From assembly GCA_046082625.1 (NCBI GenBank), contig JBJTYE010000071.1:1-24708 (forward strand): DNA of 24,708 bases, read 5' to 3'. This stretch comes from Casp-actino8 sp046082625. Its GTDB lineage: Bacteria; Actinomycetota; Acidimicrobiia; Acidimicrobiales; Ilumatobacteraceae. Below are positions 6,976-14,975 of the stretch, piece after piece. The notes under the pieces were generated by a model. It was not told where the DNA came from and ran no database searches. It saw nothing but the letters and a program-made list of their open reading frames with translations. How positions within the stretch are numbered: position 1 is the stretch's first letter; every line of letters begins with the position of its first letter. The position numbers and the translations under genes are program-made.

Positions 6976-8646
6976 ATGTCCTGGGATCCGAACGAGCCGT
7001 TGACATGGACCGCACCGGGACCCGGTGAATGGTCCATCGATCGATCACACGTGAACCGACCGGCGACACCGATCAACCAGCACATCCAATCGGTCGGAAC
7101 CGGGCGTGGCACGCGACGAGTGTTCGTCGACATCGGAGGCCCGGTGCAGGCTCTCGAACTGCGCTTCGTGAACGGACTCGTCTACACGCGGGTCTTTCCT
7201 CTGGTCGGCGCCGAGAAGCCACCCCGCTCGCTCCCACCCAAACCGATCCTGGTGGCGATGTCGCGTCTGCACCCTCGCTTTCGCCAGCGTCTGCGGGTGG
7301 CCAAGACACTCATGGTCGACCGTCCCTGGCGCAAGGTCGTGGCCGACTGGAATGCTCCGGACGGTCTGCGGTCCCGCATCCAAGAGACGAACCTGGTGTT
7401 CCAGGATGTCGATCTCGGGTCTCTCGACGACGCCGCCCTCCTGCAACACATCACGCGAGTCGTCGATCACGCCACCGCCATGTTCGAGGAACATTTCTGG
7501 CTCCATGGCTACGACCTCTGCCCCATCGGCCTGCTGCTTCATGCGACGCGGTCCTGGGGACTGACACCGGCCGAGGTCCTGCCGCTTCTGGAAGGGGCGT
7601 CTCCTTCCACCAGCGAAGCCGAGGCCGAACTACGCCGCATTCGCGATCTGGTGACCGCCACCGGAGTCCAGCCGACGTCGCTGGAACAATTGCGAACCTT
7701 GTCGCCCGAGATCGCTGCGTCGGTGGACCACTTCTTACGTCTGCGCGGACATTTGGTCATCTCGCGCTACGACATCGACGGCCTCTTGTTGATCGATGCC
7801 CCCGAGGTTCTCCTCAATCGGATCATGAACGCCCGTGACGTCACCCGTCGGGCCGAAGCGGTCGACTCGTCTCTCGCCACGCTCCGGACAGCCCTGCGGG
7901 AACGGATTCCTGTGGTGAACCGCGAGGAATTCGACATGTTGCTCGACGAGGCTCGGGCGGCCATGGATCTCCGCGACGACAACGGCCCGCATACCGTCGA
8001 ATGGCCGCTCGGCCTCATTCGCCTGGCCCTTCTCGAACTCGGCCGCCGCCTGGTGGCCCGCAGCAAGGTCTCGGCGCCCGAACACGCCTTCGAACTCACT
8101 CTCGACGAACTGTCGGCCATCTGGACCTCGACTCCAGCCGCCGGCGAGTTGGCGGCGCGGCATCGGTGGCGGGCTTCGGTGAACGTGGACGACGCGCCCC
8201 GCAAACTCGGTGGACCCGAACCCGTGCCGCCGCTCGACGTGCTGCCGGCGCCCCTGGCCCTCATCGCCGGCTTCGTCAAGATCGTCATCTCCGAAGCCGG
8301 AATCGACGGGGAACAACGGACCCAGGGACTTCACGGCTACGGAGTGGGTACAGCGACGCACCGTGGCACGGCTCGGGTGGCCACCAGTCCCGAAGAAGCC
8401 TTGATGTGCCTCGAACCAGGCGACGTGCTGGTGGTCCCCTGCACCACACCCGCGTACAACATGGTGGTGGGCGTGGCCGGAGCGCTGGTCACCGCCGAAG
8501 GCGGGTCGCTGAGCCACGCCGCCGTGATCGCCCGCGAACTCGGCATCCCGGGCGTCATCGGTGCACCGATGGCCATGCGCGACATTCCCGACGGGGCGAC
8601 GGTGGAGGTCGATCCTGTCGCCGGCATCGTGCGCCTCGTGTCCTGA
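6976..8646 (+). CDS. PEP-utilising enzyme mobile (phosphohistidine swivel) domain protein lacking an ATP-grasp domain
   Basis: A 556-residue protein. The last 90 residues are a PEP-utilising mobile domain with the signature EGGSLSHAAVIARELGIPG; its phosphorylatable His is about residue 514. In PEP synthase, pyruvate phosphate dikinase and rifampicin phosphotransferase this His carries phosphate between an ATP-grasp domain and the substrate site. No ATP-grasp domain is visible in the remaining 460 residues. The middle part, with LRLRGHLVISRYDIDG (about 255-270) and helical Leu/Arg/Glu-rich stretches, resembles the central helical substrate-side region of rifampicin-phosphotransferase-like proteins (moderate confidence). 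A separate ATP-grasp partner or another phosphodonor would be needed for activity. It starts 1 bp after the FAH gene stop and is the last gene of the operon; an oxygenase gene starts 28 bp later. Confidence 0.8.
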   Translation: MSWDPNEPLTWTAPGPGEWSIDRSHVNRPATPINQHIQSVGTGRGTRRVFVDIGGPVQALELRFVNGLVYTRVFPLVGAEKPPRSLPPKPILVAMSRLHPRFRQRLRVAKTLMVDRPWRKVVADWNAPDGLRSRIQETNLVFQDVDLGSLDDAALLQHITRVVDHATAMFEEHFWLHGYDLCPIGLLLHATRSWGLTPAEVLPLLEGASPSTSEAEAELRRIRDLVTATGVQPTSLEQLRTLSPEIAASVDHFLRLRGHLVISRYDIDGLLLIDAPEVLLNRIMNARDVTRRAEAVDSSLATLRTALRERIPVVNREEFDMLLDEARAAMDLRDDNGPHTVEWPLGLIRLALLELGRRLVARSKVSAPEHAFELTLDELSAIWTSTPAAGELAARHRWRASVNVDDAPRKLGGPEPVPPLDVLPAPLALIAGFVKIVISEAGIDGEQRTQGLHGYGVGTATHRGTARVATSPEEALMCLEPGDVLVVPCTTPAYNMVVGVAGALVTAEGGSLSHAAVIARELGIPGVIGAPMAMRDIPDGATVEVDPVAGIVRLVS

Positions 8647-8662
8647 TCCCGACCGGCCGTCC

Positions 8663-8674
8663 TAGCATCGGGCC
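8663..8674 (+). promoter_or_regulatory. -10 hexamer of the 2OG-Fe(II) oxygenase gene (leaderless start)
   Basis: TAGCAT at 8663-8668 is 6 nt before the ATG at 8675, with no ribosome-binding site between. It suggests that the oxygenase has its own promoter despite being only 28 bp downstream of the previous operon. Confidence 0.45.
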
Positions 8675-9625
8675 ATGGAACTGGTTCCGACCGTCGACAT
8701 CTCGCACCCCACCGCCACGTCTCTCGATGCACTCGATCGAGCCTGTCGGGATCACGGGTTCTTCTTGCTCTCCGGCCACGGACTCGACGGTCTCATCGAT
8801 CGCACCTGGGCCGAAACGGCCCGCTTCTTCGACACCGACCGTGCCGTGCGTACGTCCATCATGCGGGACGAGGAGAACCCCCTCGGCTACTTCGATCGCG
8901 AACTCACCAAGCGCAAGCGAGACCACAAAGAGGTGTTCGACTTCATCGATCCGTCGCTACCGGCGCTCGACGCCAAGAACCGCTGGCCCGCTGGATTGAC
9001 CGGGTTTCGCGAAACCATGGTGGAACTCTTCGATGCCCTGTCGGTGCTCACCGATCGCACCGTGTCCCTCGTCCACGAGGCCCTGGCACTGTCGCCGTCG
9101 GGACAGGAGCAGATCGGTAGCAGTCGCCACAGCAGCACCATCCGCCTGAACCACTACCCCGTCGGTGATCCGGTGCCGGCGAGCGAACGCGCTGGTCTGG
9201 CCGACCTCGGTGAGACCGCGCTCGGGTATCACACCGATCCCGGCACTCTCACCTTGCTGCTCCAGGACGACACCGGTGGTCTGCAGACCGAGTCCCTCGA
9301 CCACGGGTGGATCGACGTCCCGCCGGCCGCCGGAACCATCGTGGTGAATCTCGGCGACTGCATGCAGGCCTGGACCAACGACCGCTACCGAGCGGCGGTC
9401 CATCGCGTGGTGCCGATGACGCGCTCGCGCCGGTTCAGCATTCCGTACTTCGCCAACCCGTCCCGGGAGACCACCGTCCAGCCGGTGGCCGAATTGTGCG
9501 ATGGAGCGCCCAGGTACCGCCCCTTCGCCTGGCGGGAGTTCATGGCCGCCCGGGCATACGACAACTTCAAGGACCTGGGCGCCGACGACACCCAGGTCAC
9601 CGACTTCCGGGTGGGCGCAGGCTGA
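8675..9625 (+). CDS. Isopenicillin N synthase-like 2-oxoglutarate/Fe(II) dioxygenase
   Basis: A 316-residue non-haem iron oxygenase of the IPNS/gibberellin-oxidase family. The N-terminal DIOX_N-type region has VPTVDIS (residues 4-10) and ACRDHGFFLLSGHGL (about 23-37). The Fe(II) facial triad is His186 and Asp188 in GYHTDPGTLTLLLQ plus His243 in AVHRVV. RFS (Arg253, Ser255) is the RxS motif that binds the 2-oxoglutarate C5 carboxylate. NHYP (159-162) is another family motif. The length is normal, and the intact RxS suggests a 2-oxoglutarate-dependent hydroxylase or desaturase rather than a specialised enzyme. The substrate is unknown. The neighbours (FAH family upstream, furA-katG downstream) do not define it. 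furA begins 74 bp after its stop behind its own promoter. Confidence 0.9.
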   Translation: MELVPTVDISHPTATSLDALDRACRDHGFFLLSGHGLDGLIDRTWAETARFFDTDRAVRTSIMRDEENPLGYFDRELTKRKRDHKEVFDFIDPSLPALDAKNRWPAGLTGFRETMVELFDALSVLTDRTVSLVHEALALSPSGQEQIGSSRHSSTIRLNHYPVGDPVPASERAGLADLGETALGYHTDPGTLTLLLQDDTGGLQTESLDHGWIDVPPAAGTIVVNLGDCMQAWTNDRYRAAVHRVVPMTRSRRFSIPYFANPSRETTVQPVAELCDGAPRYRPFAWREFMAARAYDNFKDLGADDTQVTDFRVGAG

Positions 9626-9661
9626 GGATCTGGTCCGACCCGAATGCCATCGGTCACAAAA

Positions 9662-9699
9662 TTTGGATCGACTCCAAACTTAGTGCTAATTTTTCGGCC
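9662..9699 (+). promoter_or_regulatory. furA promoter/operator with two palindromes
   Basis: A perfect inverted repeat TTTGGA-TCGAC-TCCAAA (9662-9678) is followed by a second small palindrome TTAG-TG-CTAA (9680-9689) and a -10 hexamer TAATTT (9687-9692) 7 nt before the GTG start at 9700. A weak -35, TTGGAT (9663-9668), lies inside the first palindrome. The stretch is much more AT-rich than its surroundings. It is the natural place for autoregulation by FurA, as known for mycobacterial furA-katG. The exact operator is inferred. Confidence 0.55.
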
Positions 9700-10119
9700 G
9701 TGACATTCACCGACACCCTCCGCCACCTCGGGGTCTACGTCACCCCCCAACGACTGGCCGTCATGAAGGCCGTCGCCGACCATCCGCACGGCACCGCCGA
9801 CGTCATCAGCGACGCCGCCCGGGCCGAGATCGGGACGATCTCGCGCCAGTCCGTGTACGACACTTTGAGCCTGCTCGTCGACAACGGCTGCATCCGCCGG
9901 ATCCAACCCATCGGGTCGCCGGCCCTCTACGAGAGCCGCGTCGGAGACAACCACCACCATCTCATCTGTCGCGACTGTGGCCGCGTCGTCGACGTCGACT
10001 GCGCAGTTGGCTACCGACCGTGCCTCGAAGCGGCCGACGACAGTGGCTTCGAGATCGACGAGGCCGAGGTGGCCTATTGGGGTCGTTGCCCCGACTGCCG
10101 CCTCGCGGCCACAGCCTGA
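9700..10119 (+). CDS. furA: Fur-family repressor FurA (peroxide/iron-responsive)
   Basis: A 139-residue Fur-family metalloregulator very like mycobacterial FurA, which represses itself and katG and is released by peroxide. The winged-helix N-terminus contains VTPQRLAVMKAVADHPH (residues 14-30) and the recognition-helix region ISRQSVYDTLSLL (47-59). ESRVGDNHHHLICRDCG (78-94) carries the metal-binding His cluster and the first CxxC (Cys90, Cys93). The second CxxC is Cys130-Cys133 in GRCPDC. Together they form the structural zinc site of the PerR/FurA type. The GTG at 9700 is chosen because it gives the right N-terminus and sits just after the -10 hexamer; the frame stays open upstream, antisense-free but inside the oxygenase gene. 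katG follows after 55 bp. Confidence 0.92.
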   Translation: MTFTDTLRHLGVYVTPQRLAVMKAVADHPHGTADVISDAARAEIGTISRQSVYDTLSLLVDNGCIRRIQPIGSPALYESRVGDNHHHLICRDCGRVVDVDCAVGYRPCLEAADDSGFEIDEAEVAYWGRCPDCRLAATA

Positions 10120-10174
10120 GTTCATCCACCCCCAACATCAACCAACCATCAAGCAAGCACCACAAGGAGAAGCA

Positions 10175-12361
10175 ATGAGCAGCGAAGGCAAGTGCCCGAT
10201 CACCGGGGCCCTCACCTCCCACGACATGGGACAGGGGAACATCGACTGGTGGCCCAACCAGTTGAACATCGGTGTCCTCCACAACAACCCCGAAGTCGGC
10301 GATCCGATGGACGAGGATTTCGATTACGCCAAGGAGTTCAAGTCACTGGACCTGGAGGCGGTGATGAAGGACCTGAAGGCCCTGATGACCAATTCCCAGG
10401 ACTGGTGGCCCGCCGACTACGGCCACTACGGACCGTTCATGATCCGGATGACCTGGCACGCCGCCGGCACCTACCGCATCCAGGACGGTCGCGGTGGCGC
10501 AGGCACCGGCATGCACCGGTTCGCTCCGCAGAACAGCTGGCCCGACAACGGCAACTTGGACAAGGCCCGTCGTCTGCTGTGGCCGGTGAAGCAGAAGTAC
10601 GGCAAGAAGCTCTCGTGGGCCGACCTGTTCGTCCTGGCCGGCAACGCCGCACTCGAGTCGATGGGCTTCAAGACCTTCGGTTTCGGCGGCGGACGCGAGG
10701 ATGTCTACCAGCCCGATGACACCTACTGGGGCAGCGAGAACACCTGGCTCGGAGACAACCGCTACAAGGGCGACCGCGAACTGGACAAGCCCCTCGGTGC
10801 AGTGCAGATGGGCCTCATCTACGTGAACCCGGAAGGCCCCAATGGCAATCCGGATCCGTTGGCCTCGGCTCGTGACATCCGCGAGACCTTCGGTCGCATG
10901 GCCATGAACGACGAAGAGACCGTGGCCTTGGTGGCCGGCGGCCACACCTTCGGCAAGGCCCATGGTGCCGGTGATCCGGGTAAGCATGTGGGCCGCGAGC
11001 CCGAGGGTGCTCCGATCCAGGCCATGGGCTTCGGATGGGAGAACACCATGGGCGAGGGTCACGGTGTGGCCACCATCACCAGCGGTATCGAAGGCGCCTG
11101 GACCACCAACCCCATCGCCTGGGATCACGACTACTTCAAGATTCTGCTGGAGAACGAGTGGGAGCTCACCAAGAGCCCGGCTGGTGCTCAGCAGTGGATC
11201 CCCAAGGGTGGAGCCATGGCCACGGCCGTGCCCGATGCCCACGACGCGTCGAAGCGCCACGCTCCGATCATGACCACCGCCGACCTGGCACTGAAGTTCG
11301 ATCCGGAGTACGCCAAGATCTCCAAGCGTTTCCACGAGAACCCGGATCAGTTCGCCGATGCCTTCGCTCGGGCCTGGTTCAAGCTGACCCATCGTGACAT
11401 GGGTCCGCGCGCCCGGTACCTCGGCAAGATGACGCCGAAGGAGACGTTGATCTGGCAGGACCCGGTGCCGGCCGTCGACCACAAGCTGGTCAGCGGCAAG
11501 GACGTCGCCAAGCTGAAGGGCAAGATCCTGTCCTCCGGCCTCAGCGTGTCCGAACTGGTGCGCACCGCCTGGGCCTCGGCCTCCACGTTCCGCGGAACCG
11601 ACAACCGGGGCGGTGCCAATGGCGCCCGTATCCGCTTGGCTCCGCAGAAGAACTGGGAAGTCAACAACTCGGCCGAGCTGACCAAGGTCCTCGACGTTCT
11701 CGAGCGCATTCAGAACGACTTCAATGCTGGCGAGAAGAACAAGAAGATCTCACTCGCCGACATGATCGTCCTCGGTGGCTGCGCCGCCGTGGAGAAGGCG
11801 GCCAAGGATGCCGGCGTGGCGGTGGAGGTTCCCTTCACCCCGGGTCGCACCGACGCCACGGCCGAGATGACCGACGCCGAGTCCTTCGCCGTGCTCGAGC
11901 CCACCTTCGACGGCTTCCGCAACTTCGTGATGGCAGGTCACATCGCCACCACGGAGCAGCTGCTGTTGGAGAAGGCCAACTTGCTGACGCTGTCGGCACC
12001 CGAGATGACCGTCCTGGTGGGCGGTATGCGGGCGCTGAACGCCAACCACAAGCAGTCCGAGCTCGGAGTCCTCACCAAGACCCCGGGAGTTCTCACCAAC
12101 GACTTCTTCCGGACCCTGACCGACATGTCCCTCAAGTGGACGCCGACGGACAAGTCCGAGGAGACCTTCGAGGGCCGGGATCGCAAGACGGGCGAGGTGA
12201 AGTGGAAGGCCAGTCGTGCCGACCTGATCTTCGGTTCGAACTCGCAATTGCGAGCTCTCGCCGAGGTCTACGCCTGCGACGACGCCAAGAAGAAGTTCGT
12301 CAAGGACTTCGTGGCGGCCTGGAACAAGGTGATGAATCTGGACCGGTTCGAACTGAACTGA
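10175..12361 (+). CDS. katG: Catalase-peroxidase KatG
   Basis: A 728-residue bifunctional haem catalase-peroxidase that removes hydrogen peroxide; the length is normal for the family. The distal haem pocket is Arg91, Trp94 and His95 in MIRMTWHAAGTYR. The Met-Tyr-Trp adduct needed for catalase activity is Trp94, Tyr216 (GLIYVNPEGP) and Met242 (FGRMAMND). The proximal His257 lies in VAGGHTFGKAHG, with Trp309 nearby. Ser303 corresponds to Ser315 of the M. tuberculosis enzyme. The C-terminal non-catalytic duplicate domain is complete. AAGGAG (10164-10169) precedes the ATG at 10175. The open frame reaches back into furA, but only this start gives the family N-terminus (SEGKCP). It is co-transcribed with furA or driven from the 55-bp gap, and is followed by strong hairpins. 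Confidence 0.97.
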   Translation: MSSEGKCPITGALTSHDMGQGNIDWWPNQLNIGVLHNNPEVGDPMDEDFDYAKEFKSLDLEAVMKDLKALMTNSQDWWPADYGHYGPFMIRMTWHAAGTYRIQDGRGGAGTGMHRFAPQNSWPDNGNLDKARRLLWPVKQKYGKKLSWADLFVLAGNAALESMGFKTFGFGGGREDVYQPDDTYWGSENTWLGDNRYKGDRELDKPLGAVQMGLIYVNPEGPNGNPDPLASARDIRETFGRMAMNDEETVALVAGGHTFGKAHGAGDPGKHVGREPEGAPIQAMGFGWENTMGEGHGVATITSGIEGAWTTNPIAWDHDYFKILLENEWELTKSPAGAQQWIPKGGAMATAVPDAHDASKRHAPIMTTADLALKFDPEYAKISKRFHENPDQFADAFARAWFKLTHRDMGPRARYLGKMTPKETLIWQDPVPAVDHKLVSGKDVAKLKGKILSSGLSVSELVRTAWASASTFRGTDNRGGANGARIRLAPQKNWEVNNSAELTKVLDVLERIQNDFNAGEKNKKISLADMIVLGGCAAVEKAAKDAGVAVEVPFTPGRTDATAEMTDAESFAVLEPTFDGFRNFVMAGHIATTEQLLLEKANLLTLSAPEMTVLVGGMRALNANHKQSELGVLTKTPGVLTNDFFRTLTDMSLKWTPTDKSEETFEGRDRKTGEVKWKASRADLIFGSNSQLRALAEVYACDDAKKKFVKDFVAAWNKVMNLDRFELN

Positions 12362-12383
12362 GTCTCCTCCACGGGCACAGGGC

Positions 12384-12405
12384 GTCGGCTCCGCCAGGAG
12401 CCGGC
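12384..12405 (+). terminator. Hairpin terminator 1 after katG (probably bidirectional)
   Basis: CGGCTCC-GCCA-GGAGCCG (12386-12403) is a perfect 7-bp stem with a 4-nt loop, extendable to 9 bp with one G-U pair. There is no U-tract, as is common in high-GC actinobacteria. It lies 22 bp after the katG stop. Confidence 0.6.
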
Positions 12406-12424
12406 ACCCTGCGTCGTTTCAGCC

Positions 12425-12446
12425 GTCGGCTCCGTCAGGAGCCGGC
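12425..12446. terminator. Hairpin terminator 2 (duplicate), serving the convergent MFS gene
   Basis: The second copy of the same stem, CGGCTCC-GTCA-GGAGCCG (12427-12444). It lies about 20 bp beyond the MFS stop when read on the minus strand, so the two hairpins together could insulate the two transcripts. Confidence 0.55.
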
Positions 12447-12466
12447 GCCCTGCGTCGTTTCAGCCG

Positions 12467-14041
12467 TCAGGCGCCAGCGCTCGGGCCGTTCTCCGGGCCT
12501 CGCACTGCCAAGAAGACGAACACGCCCAGGGCCAGCACCATGGCCACCCACATCGAACTGCGCCATCCGTCCACCAAGGCGTGCTGGGCAGCATCGATGA
12601 TGGCGGCTCCTCGGGATCCGGCATCGGTAGCCACGGCATAGGCGCTGCCGATTCCCTCGCTCGCCAGTTCGATAGTTCGTTCCGGCACGCCGTCGAGATT
12701 CGCCTCGATGCTGCTGCGATACCCGGCGCTCAGAACCGAGCCGAGCAGTGCCACCCCGATCGCCCCGCCGATTTCACGCGAGGTGTCATTGAGCGCCGAG
12801 GCCACACCTTGTTTGTCGAGGGGCAGGGTCTCGGTGATCGCCGATGTCGCCGGTGTCATGGTGAGCCCCAATCCCAAACCGAAAGCCATCAATCCCGGTA
12901 GCACCGAGAGGTACCCGCCTTCGACGGAGGCTTGCACCGCCAGCAGAACCAGTCCCGAGAGGAAGATGCCGACACCGATCAGCATCGTGTTGCGACTCCC
13001 GATCCGGATGGCGATCCGCGGGGCGATGGTCGAGACCGGCATCATCACCGCCCCCATCGGCAACACCGACACCGCCGACTTCAGGGCCGACCAGCCGAGC
13101 ACGGCCTGGAGATACGGGAAGAGGACGAGCAGAGTCCCGAACATCACACTGAAGAGGACCACCAGCGTGAGCGAGCCGGCGGCCAGGCCGCGGTCGCGAA
13201 AGGCGCTCAGGTCGAGAAGGGGTGCGGTGACCTGGCGCTCCCACACGATGAAGCCGATGAGCGCCACCGATCCCACGACCAGTCCGGCCACCGTCAAGGA
13301 GTCGCTCCAACCCCGTTCCGGACCCTCATGGATGCCCAGGACCACGCCACCGATGGCCAGTGCCGACAAGACCGATCCCACGACATCGAAGGGATGAAGA
13401 CTGCTCTCGCGAGAATTCGGGACGAAGCGCACGGTGATCGCCGCCGATGTGACCACCAGGACGATCGGAAGAACGTACGTCCACCGCCACGACAGCACAT
13501 CCACCATGAATGACGAGACGAAGAGCCCGATCATTCCCCCGCTCCCGGCGAATCCGGCCCAGATGCCGATGGCTCGGGCCCGATCCTCGGCGGGGAAGCT
13601 GGAGGTGATGACCGAGAGCGTCACCGGCATGATCATGGAGGCACCGATACCGGCGAAGACCCGCGCCAGGATCATGGTGGCGGTGGTGGCCGCAGTCATG
13701 GCGATGATGGTGGACACGAAGAAGATCACGATGCCGACCAGCAACACCGGTTTGCGTCCCCAGCGATCGCCGATTCCCCCGATCGGCATCAAGAGCGCCG
13801 CCAGAACCAGGGTGTAGGCATTGATGATCCAGAGGACCCCACTCTGTGACGCTCCGAGATCGACGGCGATCTGCTGCTGGGCCACGTTCAACCCCGACAT
13901 CGAGGCCACGACGGCGATCAGCGCCGTGAGAACCGCCACCAGGACCAAACGCTGCTGTCTCTTGCCGATCCCCTCCTGTCCGTCGAGTGACCGAGGTCCG
14001 AAAGAGGAATCGTCGAGGCGCGAATCGATGGTGGACGTCAT
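12467..14041 (-). CDS. MFS transporter, DHA2 (EmrB/QacA-like, 14 TM) family
   Basis: A 524-residue multidrug-type proton antiporter. It has about 14 hydrophobic helices after a roughly 30-residue hydrophilic N-terminus. Motif A is GGIGDRWGRKPVLL (about residues 88-101) after TM2, and motif B is LARVFAGIGASMIMP (about 124-138). The usual motif C in TM5 (GxxxGPxxGG) is altered to AGFAGSGGMIGLFVSS. The TM11 to TM14 part is complete, with ALNDTSREIGGAIGVALLGS near residue 410. The ATG at 14041 is preceded by GGAG at 7 nt, and TAGGGT (14072-14067 on the minus strand) is a likely -10. It is divergent from a crotonase-family gene (73 bp apart). The substrate is unknown; export of a hydrophobic drug or metabolite is the family norm. 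Confidence 0.9.
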   Translation of the reverse strand: MTSTIDSRLDDSSFGPRSLDGQEGIGKRQQRLVLVAVLTALIAVVASMSGLNVAQQQIAVDLGASQSGVLWIINAYTLVLAALLMPIGGIGDRWGRKPVLLVGIVIFFVSTIIAMTAATTATMILARVFAGIGASMIMPVTLSVITSSFPAEDRARAIGIWAGFAGSGGMIGLFVSSFMVDVLSWRWTYVLPIVLVVTSAAITVRFVPNSRESSLHPFDVVGSVLSALAIGGVVLGIHEGPERGWSDSLTVAGLVVGSVALIGFIVWERQVTAPLLDLSAFRDRGLAAGSLTLVVLFSVMFGTLLVLFPYLQAVLGWSALKSAVSVLPMGAVMMPVSTIAPRIAIRIGSRNTMLIGVGIFLSGLVLLAVQASVEGGYLSVLPGLMAFGLGLGLTMTPATSAITETLPLDKQGVASALNDTSREIGGAIGVALLGSVLSAGYRSSIEANLDGVPERTIELASEGIGSAYAVATDAGSRGAAIIDAAQHALVDGWRSSMWVAMVLALGVFVFLAVRGPENGPSAGA

Positions 14042-14102
14042 GACACTCCGGGAGAGGGGGATGCCGACCCTAGCGGGCCAACTCGATCGTCAATCGTCGC
14101 GG

Positions 14103-14114
14103 TAAAGTTCGGCG
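14103..14114 (+). promoter_or_regulatory. -10 hexamer of the crotonase-family gene (leaderless start)
   Basis: TAAAGT at 14103-14108 is followed by 6 nt and then the ATG at 14115, with no ribosome-binding site. The divergent MFS promoter (TAGGGT, minus strand, 14067-14072) lies about 30 bp away, so the two could share regulatory sites. Confidence 0.5.
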
Positions 14115-14966
14115 ATGAGCCCGCCGATCTCTGTGGATTCCGGCACACCGGATCTCCAGGTTACGATCGACGACTCCGGTGTCGCTGTCGCCACCCTGCA
14201 CCGACCGGACCATCGCAATGCCTTCTCGGCCGCCATGGGTCGAGCCCTGTCCGCCCTCTATCGCAGGGCCGACTCCGACGATTCGATCCGAGTGGTGGTG
14301 ATCACTGGAACCCCGCCGGCCTTCTGTGCCGGTGCCGACTTCAGTGCGGGGGCGGACGTCTTCGCCAGTCCCTCGGAGGCCGATTTCCGGGCCTGTCCAG
14401 TGGAACCGACTGCGTGGCAGATCCGCAAGCCGGTCATCGCCGCCGTCAATGGCCACGCCATCGGCATCGGTCTCACATTGGCCCTGCACTGCGACATCCG
14501 AGTCATGGCCCGCGATGCCAAGTACGGGATCGTGCAGGTGCGACGCGGCGTCATGCCCGATGCATTCAGCCACTGGACCCTTCCTCGTCTGGCCGGCATG
14601 ACAGCGGCTGCCGACATCATGTTGACCGGGCGCACGTTCGACGGCACGGAAGCCGAACGTCTCGGCATCGCCTCACGTACCGTGGACAACGAGGCAGTGT
14701 TGGACACGGCGCTCGGGCTGGCTCAGGACATCGCCCTCAATACCGCCCCGCTGTCAGTGGCGGTCACCAAACGTCTGCTCTGGGAGTCGTTCGCCGCATC
14801 CATCGACGACATCGGTCGCGCCGAGACGTCTCTCCATCGACACCTCATGGGGTCGGTCGATGCCCGCGAAGGTGTGGCGGCGTATCTGGAACGTCGCCCG
14901 CCGACGTGGCGTCTCAGTCCCACCCGGGACTGGCCGACCGAATGGCCCGGCCCCGCGTCCACATGA
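14115..14966 (+). CDS. Enoyl-CoA hydratase/isomerase (crotonase) family protein, atypical active site
   Basis: A 283-residue crotonase-fold protein. The oxyanion-hole segments are AFCAGADFS (about residues 73-81) and NGHAIGIGLTLALHCD (about 115-130). HRPDHRNAFSAAM near residue 34 is the usual N-terminal block, and a C-terminal REGVAAYLERRPP is typical. In classical crotonase the two catalytic Glu lie in GCELAMMCD and QPEI. Here the equivalent stretches read GLTLALHCD and IVQVRRG, so both Glu are replaced. Hydration is therefore unlikely; another acyl-CoA reaction (isomerase, hydrolase or dehalogenase type) or loss of activity is possible. It has its own leaderless-type promoter. It ends 9 bp from the convergent membrane-protein gene. 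Confidence 0.85.
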   Translation: MSPPISVDSGTPDLQVTIDDSGVAVATLHRPDHRNAFSAAMGRALSALYRRADSDDSIRVVVITGTPPAFCAGADFSAGADVFASPSEADFRACPVEPTAWQIRKPVIAAVNGHAIGIGLTLALHCDIRVMARDAKYGIVQVRRGVMPDAFSHWTLPRLAGMTAAADIMLTGRTFDGTEAERLGIASRTVDNEAVLDTALGLAQDIALNTAPLSVAVTKRLLWESFAASIDDIGRAETSLHRHLMGSVDAREGVAAYLERRPPTWRLSPTRDWPTEWPGPAST

Positions 14967-14975
14967 CGACCACGA

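Larger units (their letters stand above)
12383..12464. repeat. Tandem 41-bp repeat, two copies, each with a GC-rich hairpin
   Basis: The unit beginning CGTCGGCTCC and ending CGTTTCAGC occurs at 12383-12423 and 12424-12464 with two substitutions. A partial third copy may start at 12465 (CGTCAG). Each unit holds a stem built on CGGCTCC/GGAGCCG. The repeat fills almost the whole 105-bp gap between the convergent katG and MFS genes. Confidence 0.9.

Noticed and set aside
9977..10174. N-terminal extension of the katG frame
   Set aside because: It lies out of frame within furA; a good ribosome-binding site and the family N-terminus place the start at 10175.
10343..11482. 379-codon frame antisense to katG
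   Set aside because: Codon-bias shadow of a highly expressed GC-rich gene; no start signal or recognised family.
12383..12464. Possible attachment site or insertion-sequence remnant
   Set aside because: There is no transposase or integrase nearby, no terminal inverted repeats and no target duplication; a duplicated terminator hairpin explains it better.
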